Below, in pieces: positions 61,142 to 64,000 of a DNA stretch of 64,000 nt. The notes beneath the pieces were generated by a model that was not told the origin of the DNA, did no database searches, and saw only the letters and a list, made by a program, of their open reading frames with translations. The first letter of the stretch is position 1, and every line of letters starts with the position of its first letter. Source of the stretch: Archilochus colubris. Taxonomy: Eukaryota > Chordata > Aves > Apodiformes > Trochilidae. The stretch spans positions 11,175,001 through 11,239,000 of the forward strand of contig CM041089.1 of the NCBI GenBank assembly GCA_023079485.1, read 5' to 3'. The position numbers were made by a program, and so were the translations under genes.

Positions 61142-61173
61142 TTATTACATAACATTATGTAATAATTACATAA
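61142..61173. promoter_or_regulatory. cluster of three TTAYRTAA bZIP words, two forming a near-perfect palindrome
   Basis: TTATTACATAA (61,142-61,152) and TTATGTAATAA (61,155-61,165) are exact reverse complements separated by CA. The D-box/PAR-bZIP/NFIL3-type words TTACATAA (61,145-61,152), TTATGTAA (61,155-61,162) and TTACATAA (61,166-61,173) lie within 29 bases. Binding would be expected from HLF/TEF/DBP- or NFIL3-type factors if the site is accessible; that is inference. Confidence 0.45.
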
Positions 61174-62201
61174 GAAGAACAACATACATAACAGAAGCAG
61201 TCTACCATAATAATGTATTTTTGTTGGACAAAATCTATGAAAATTAATAGCAATTTTAAGCTCCCTTTATCTTTTGAGTATGCAACATTTGTCAGGTTTC
61301 CTGCTCTTTAATATTCAGATCAATGTTTAAATAATATTACTGAAGAATCATGTTTGTTTGAAAGATGTTACACTCATTCAGCTCAGTCATATGACCAAAA
61401 AGGTCATACCAGACACAAACTTCTTGGTACAATTTGTGATAGTGTAACACCTACACGTGCATAAGGCAAGGCTTAGTAACAAGAAGCCTCTTCAAGGGGA
61501 AACTAAAGCCCTCAAAGGAGACATGAACAGGGGGGAGGGAAGGAAGTGCTAATTATGAAAGCCCAAATTTACCATAATTTCCAAAAGCTACAAATGGTAA
61601 GAGAGGCAAAATGTCCAGCTGATATTTTAGAGATATCAAGACAATACTAGTGCTTAGGAACACATCGCCATATTTCAAATGCCAGCATAAATATACCATA
61701 TAGCACTTAAATTCTTGGATTTGAAAATTCCCTGAAAATTGGAGATTCTGCTTGTCACAATTACAGTGCACTTACACAACAATGAAAAATTAGAGATTGG
61801 GGGGGTTGAACAAAACAAGCAACAATGTAGCATTACCTTCAGAACTTAATGCAAGTAAGCTGTGAGCCAATGGCCAGGAGCTAAGAGAGCTGTACACAAA
61901 CTCACTTTTTTTTTTTTCTGTCAACTCTATTTTGTAAAACTACAATACAAGTGTTTCGTTTGCTCCCTCTGAAAATGGCACCAATCCAGAAAAAAATATT
62001 GGGGTTCTCTATTAGAGAAAAACATATTAGTGAAGCTCAGACTTTCAAAGCTAGTTAAGTAGGACAAAAAAATCAAATAGAAAGTCTTAGGAATCTCTGC
62101 CTTTGGGTCTACTTCCTTGGACTCCCTGAGGGACAAAACCTCCTTACTACATATCTTGGTGGTTTTGGGTTTTTTTTCCCTAAAACCCAGCAATTGTATT
62201 T
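61174..62201. other. AT-rich noncoding DNA, no gene seen
   Basis: A T run lies at 61,907-61,918. Just before the next repeat, GGTTTTGGG (62,161-62,169) and CCCTAAAACCC (62,178-62,188) nearly pair across a T-rich loop. No gene was seen. Confidence 0.45.
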
Positions 62202-62236
62202 AAAACAAAACAAAAAACACAAACAAAACAAAACAA
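62202..62236. repeat. (AAAAC)n pentanucleotide tract
   Basis: AAAAC units with A-run interruptions. It is the complement-strand equivalent of the (TTTTG)n tract at 43.4 kb. Confidence 0.85.
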
Positions 62237-63876
62237 TCATTTTTTTTAAATGCTTCATATACTAATTTCCCCTCTCAGCTCTGATTTTTAAAATTCATTT
62301 CTCCTGACATTATAACCAGAGAAAAGGAGGTCCAGGTGCTCTCATTTTAATTTCACTTTAGAAGAATCATGAATAAATAAAACTTTTTTCTTTCAAGGAT
62401 CTGTTCAGTTAGTTAGGATCTCATCTTATGAATCTGCCAGAAAACTGTTCCCCCAGGTATGTGGCACAGAGTGCTAACAGCAAGGACATGGCTTTGTATC
62501 CTTCCCAAAGGACCACTCCATTTGTTATTATCTGCAGTAATCAATCTTGAAGACAATTAACTCTCACCTGCTGGACCAATAAATCACATGGAAGGAGGAA
62601 AAAAAAAAAAAAAAAATATTATGTTACCTCACCACCTCACCAAGCCCTCAAAATAAGACTCTCTGCAGTCTCTCCTAAATCGTGACTACTTCATTAGCAA
62701 TAGACCAAGAAAAAAGCCATATTTTATAAAGGAAAGAGTACATCTTGAAATACATTTGCCTTCAATATTAAAGCTATCAATTTGGTATCTGCAAGATATA
62801 TTGGAACCAGAGCTAAAATATGTTCAAATGTTCATAGAAATCCTTGCAGGCAATACTGACCACCAAATAAATGATTTGACAATACCTAACTTCAGTTTAT
62901 GCTAAACCCAGTCACAAGAACTAAAAGTTAAGCAGGTTAAAATGCACTACTATCAGTCCACAAAAACTTGCCTTATGTTCCTAGCCTAGTTTTTGTATTT
63001 TGTAGAGACCACATATTACTACACTTTCCATCCTTTGCACTTCAGGGCACCAAAGAAAGGCTGACTGCTAGAGGAGTGGCTACTGAGTGCTCTGCATGTG
63101 ATGTTTTAAAAATGTAAATGGAATACTAATCTTAAAAAATAAATTAAAAATTTTGAAAATCGTAAAGTCAGAAAGTTGGCATTAATCTCAATAGCAAACT
63201 CAAGTGTTTTACAAAATTAACTCATCAGCCTGACATGTCTCATTACAGGATCTCAACATTGAATAAGAAAAAAAAAAATCGGGAAAGAAAAATATACAGG
63301 GAATAACATATTTCTTGAACAAGAAAGTTCTTTAGGAAATGCTTCAAATATGTTTCTGACTTATGCTAAATGAAGCTGATATTGCTGTGGAATTTTAAGG
63401 TGCTGTTTTCTCCATTTTCTTTTTAACAAACACCAGAGTGAACATTACAGTAACATCCATCTGAAATCATTAGAGCTCAAGTTATAACTAGACCCCAGCA
63501 GCTATGAAGCATGTAGATTGCTTGCTTGCTTGTAAAATTTTCTGATTCCACAATTTACTACAACTAGACATGTTTGCTCCTTTGAGCTAGAAATGTCTCT
63601 TTTTTCAGGTGACCCTGGCATATGCACTCTTTAGAATTCAGTACAAAGTTATTTACTTACATATAAGTAAACTTACACTAAAACATTCCGGGAAATCAAG
63701 GAAAGGGAAAAGGTTTTAAATCTAACCCAACGACACTCTAAGAACCAAAACCACATTGATAGAACACCTTTCTCACTTGGCATAATTTTAATCCTTATTC
63801 TCTTTCTTCATTTTAGAGACTGTAAAATGTTAGTTATAATCCCAATTATTACATTTAAAACATATTATTGCTCCTT
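62237..63876. other. AT-rich noncoding DNA with an A18 run, no gene seen
   Basis: Contains A18 at 62,599-62,616 and the inverted pair TTTACTTA / TAAGTAAA around CATA (63,652-63,671). Nothing coding is recognisable. Confidence 0.5.
62599..62616. repeat. poly(A) run, 18 bases
   Basis: Simple homopolymer, with no retrocopy body upstream. Confidence 0.9.
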
Positions 63877-63908
63877 TTATATATATGTATATATAAACAT
63901 ATATATGC
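63877..63908. repeat. TA-rich microsatellite
   Basis: TATATATATGTATATATAAA followed by CATATATATGC is a short imperfect TA repeat near the right edge. Confidence 0.8.
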
Positions 63909-64000
63909 TTCTTGCTTCCAAATAACTTAGTCCTTTGCTTTGTTTCCAAGTGCATTAGGTTGGTGCTGCAGGCCATGGATCCCATCATGCTCAGTGCTGT

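Noticed and set aside
60757..61152. 131-codon + frame with a hydrophobic middle, possible membrane protein
   Set aside because: The frame starts at TTG, has no recognisable family or splice context, and open frames of this length are expected by chance in 64 kb on six frames.
1..64000. CRISPR array, tRNA, rRNA, bacterial operon or plasmid origin
   Set aside because: No regularly spaced identical repeats, no cloverleaf with the B-box word, no rRNA core sequences and no bacterial gene arrangement were seen. The composition and CR1 elements indicate a vertebrate nuclear genome.

Overview
The window looks like AT-rich vertebrate nuclear DNA, most likely from a bird. The clearest evidence is a 641-bp fragment of a CR1 LINE at 41.6-42.2 kb, with three further short CR1 3'-end remnants (28.7, 31.8 and 40.6 kb). 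Interspersed repeats are otherwise very sparse, and there are no Alu, L1 or other mammalian elements. An older remnant at 47.9-48.2 kb carries the endonuclease 'GDFN' motif of the CR1-like LINEs known from turtles and crocodilians. I see no bacterial-type gene organisation: the open frames are short, mutually overlapping and without family similarity.

No complete protein-coding gene, rRNA, tRNA or CRISPR array can be supported. The window reads as a gene desert or as the inside of a very large intron. One possible internal coding exon (12,159-12,269, + strand) has a strong acceptor, a plausible donor and a length divisible by three. Its antisense reading faintly resembles the C-terminus of a LINE reverse transcriptase, so its nature is unresolved.

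Layout: 0-15.5 kb is mostly featureless AT-rich sequence with a degenerate CA/TA tract near 8.0 kb, a hairpin at 10.9 kb and the candidate exon. 15.5-18.9 kb contains two stretches that look like conserved developmental enhancers, rich in SOX, POU/homeodomain and nuclear-receptor half-sites. 19-33.7 kb is sparse, with microsatellites and two CR1 remnants. 33.7-34.6 kb and 39.7-40.2 kb are two further enhancer-like stretches. 40.6-48.5 kb holds most of the retroelement debris. 49.9 kb has a perfect 28-bp palindrome with inverted GATA motifs. 59.6-59.9 kb and 61.14-61.17 kb contain dense bZIP/octamer-type motifs, the latter three TTAYRTAA sites in 29 bp inside a near-perfect inverted repeat.

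If the enhancer-like stretches are truly conserved, the simplest reading is a regulatory landscape of a developmental gene lying outside the window or hosting it as an intron. That is inference from motif content and sequence character, without any alignment. I found no operon-like or otherwise novel multi-gene system here.
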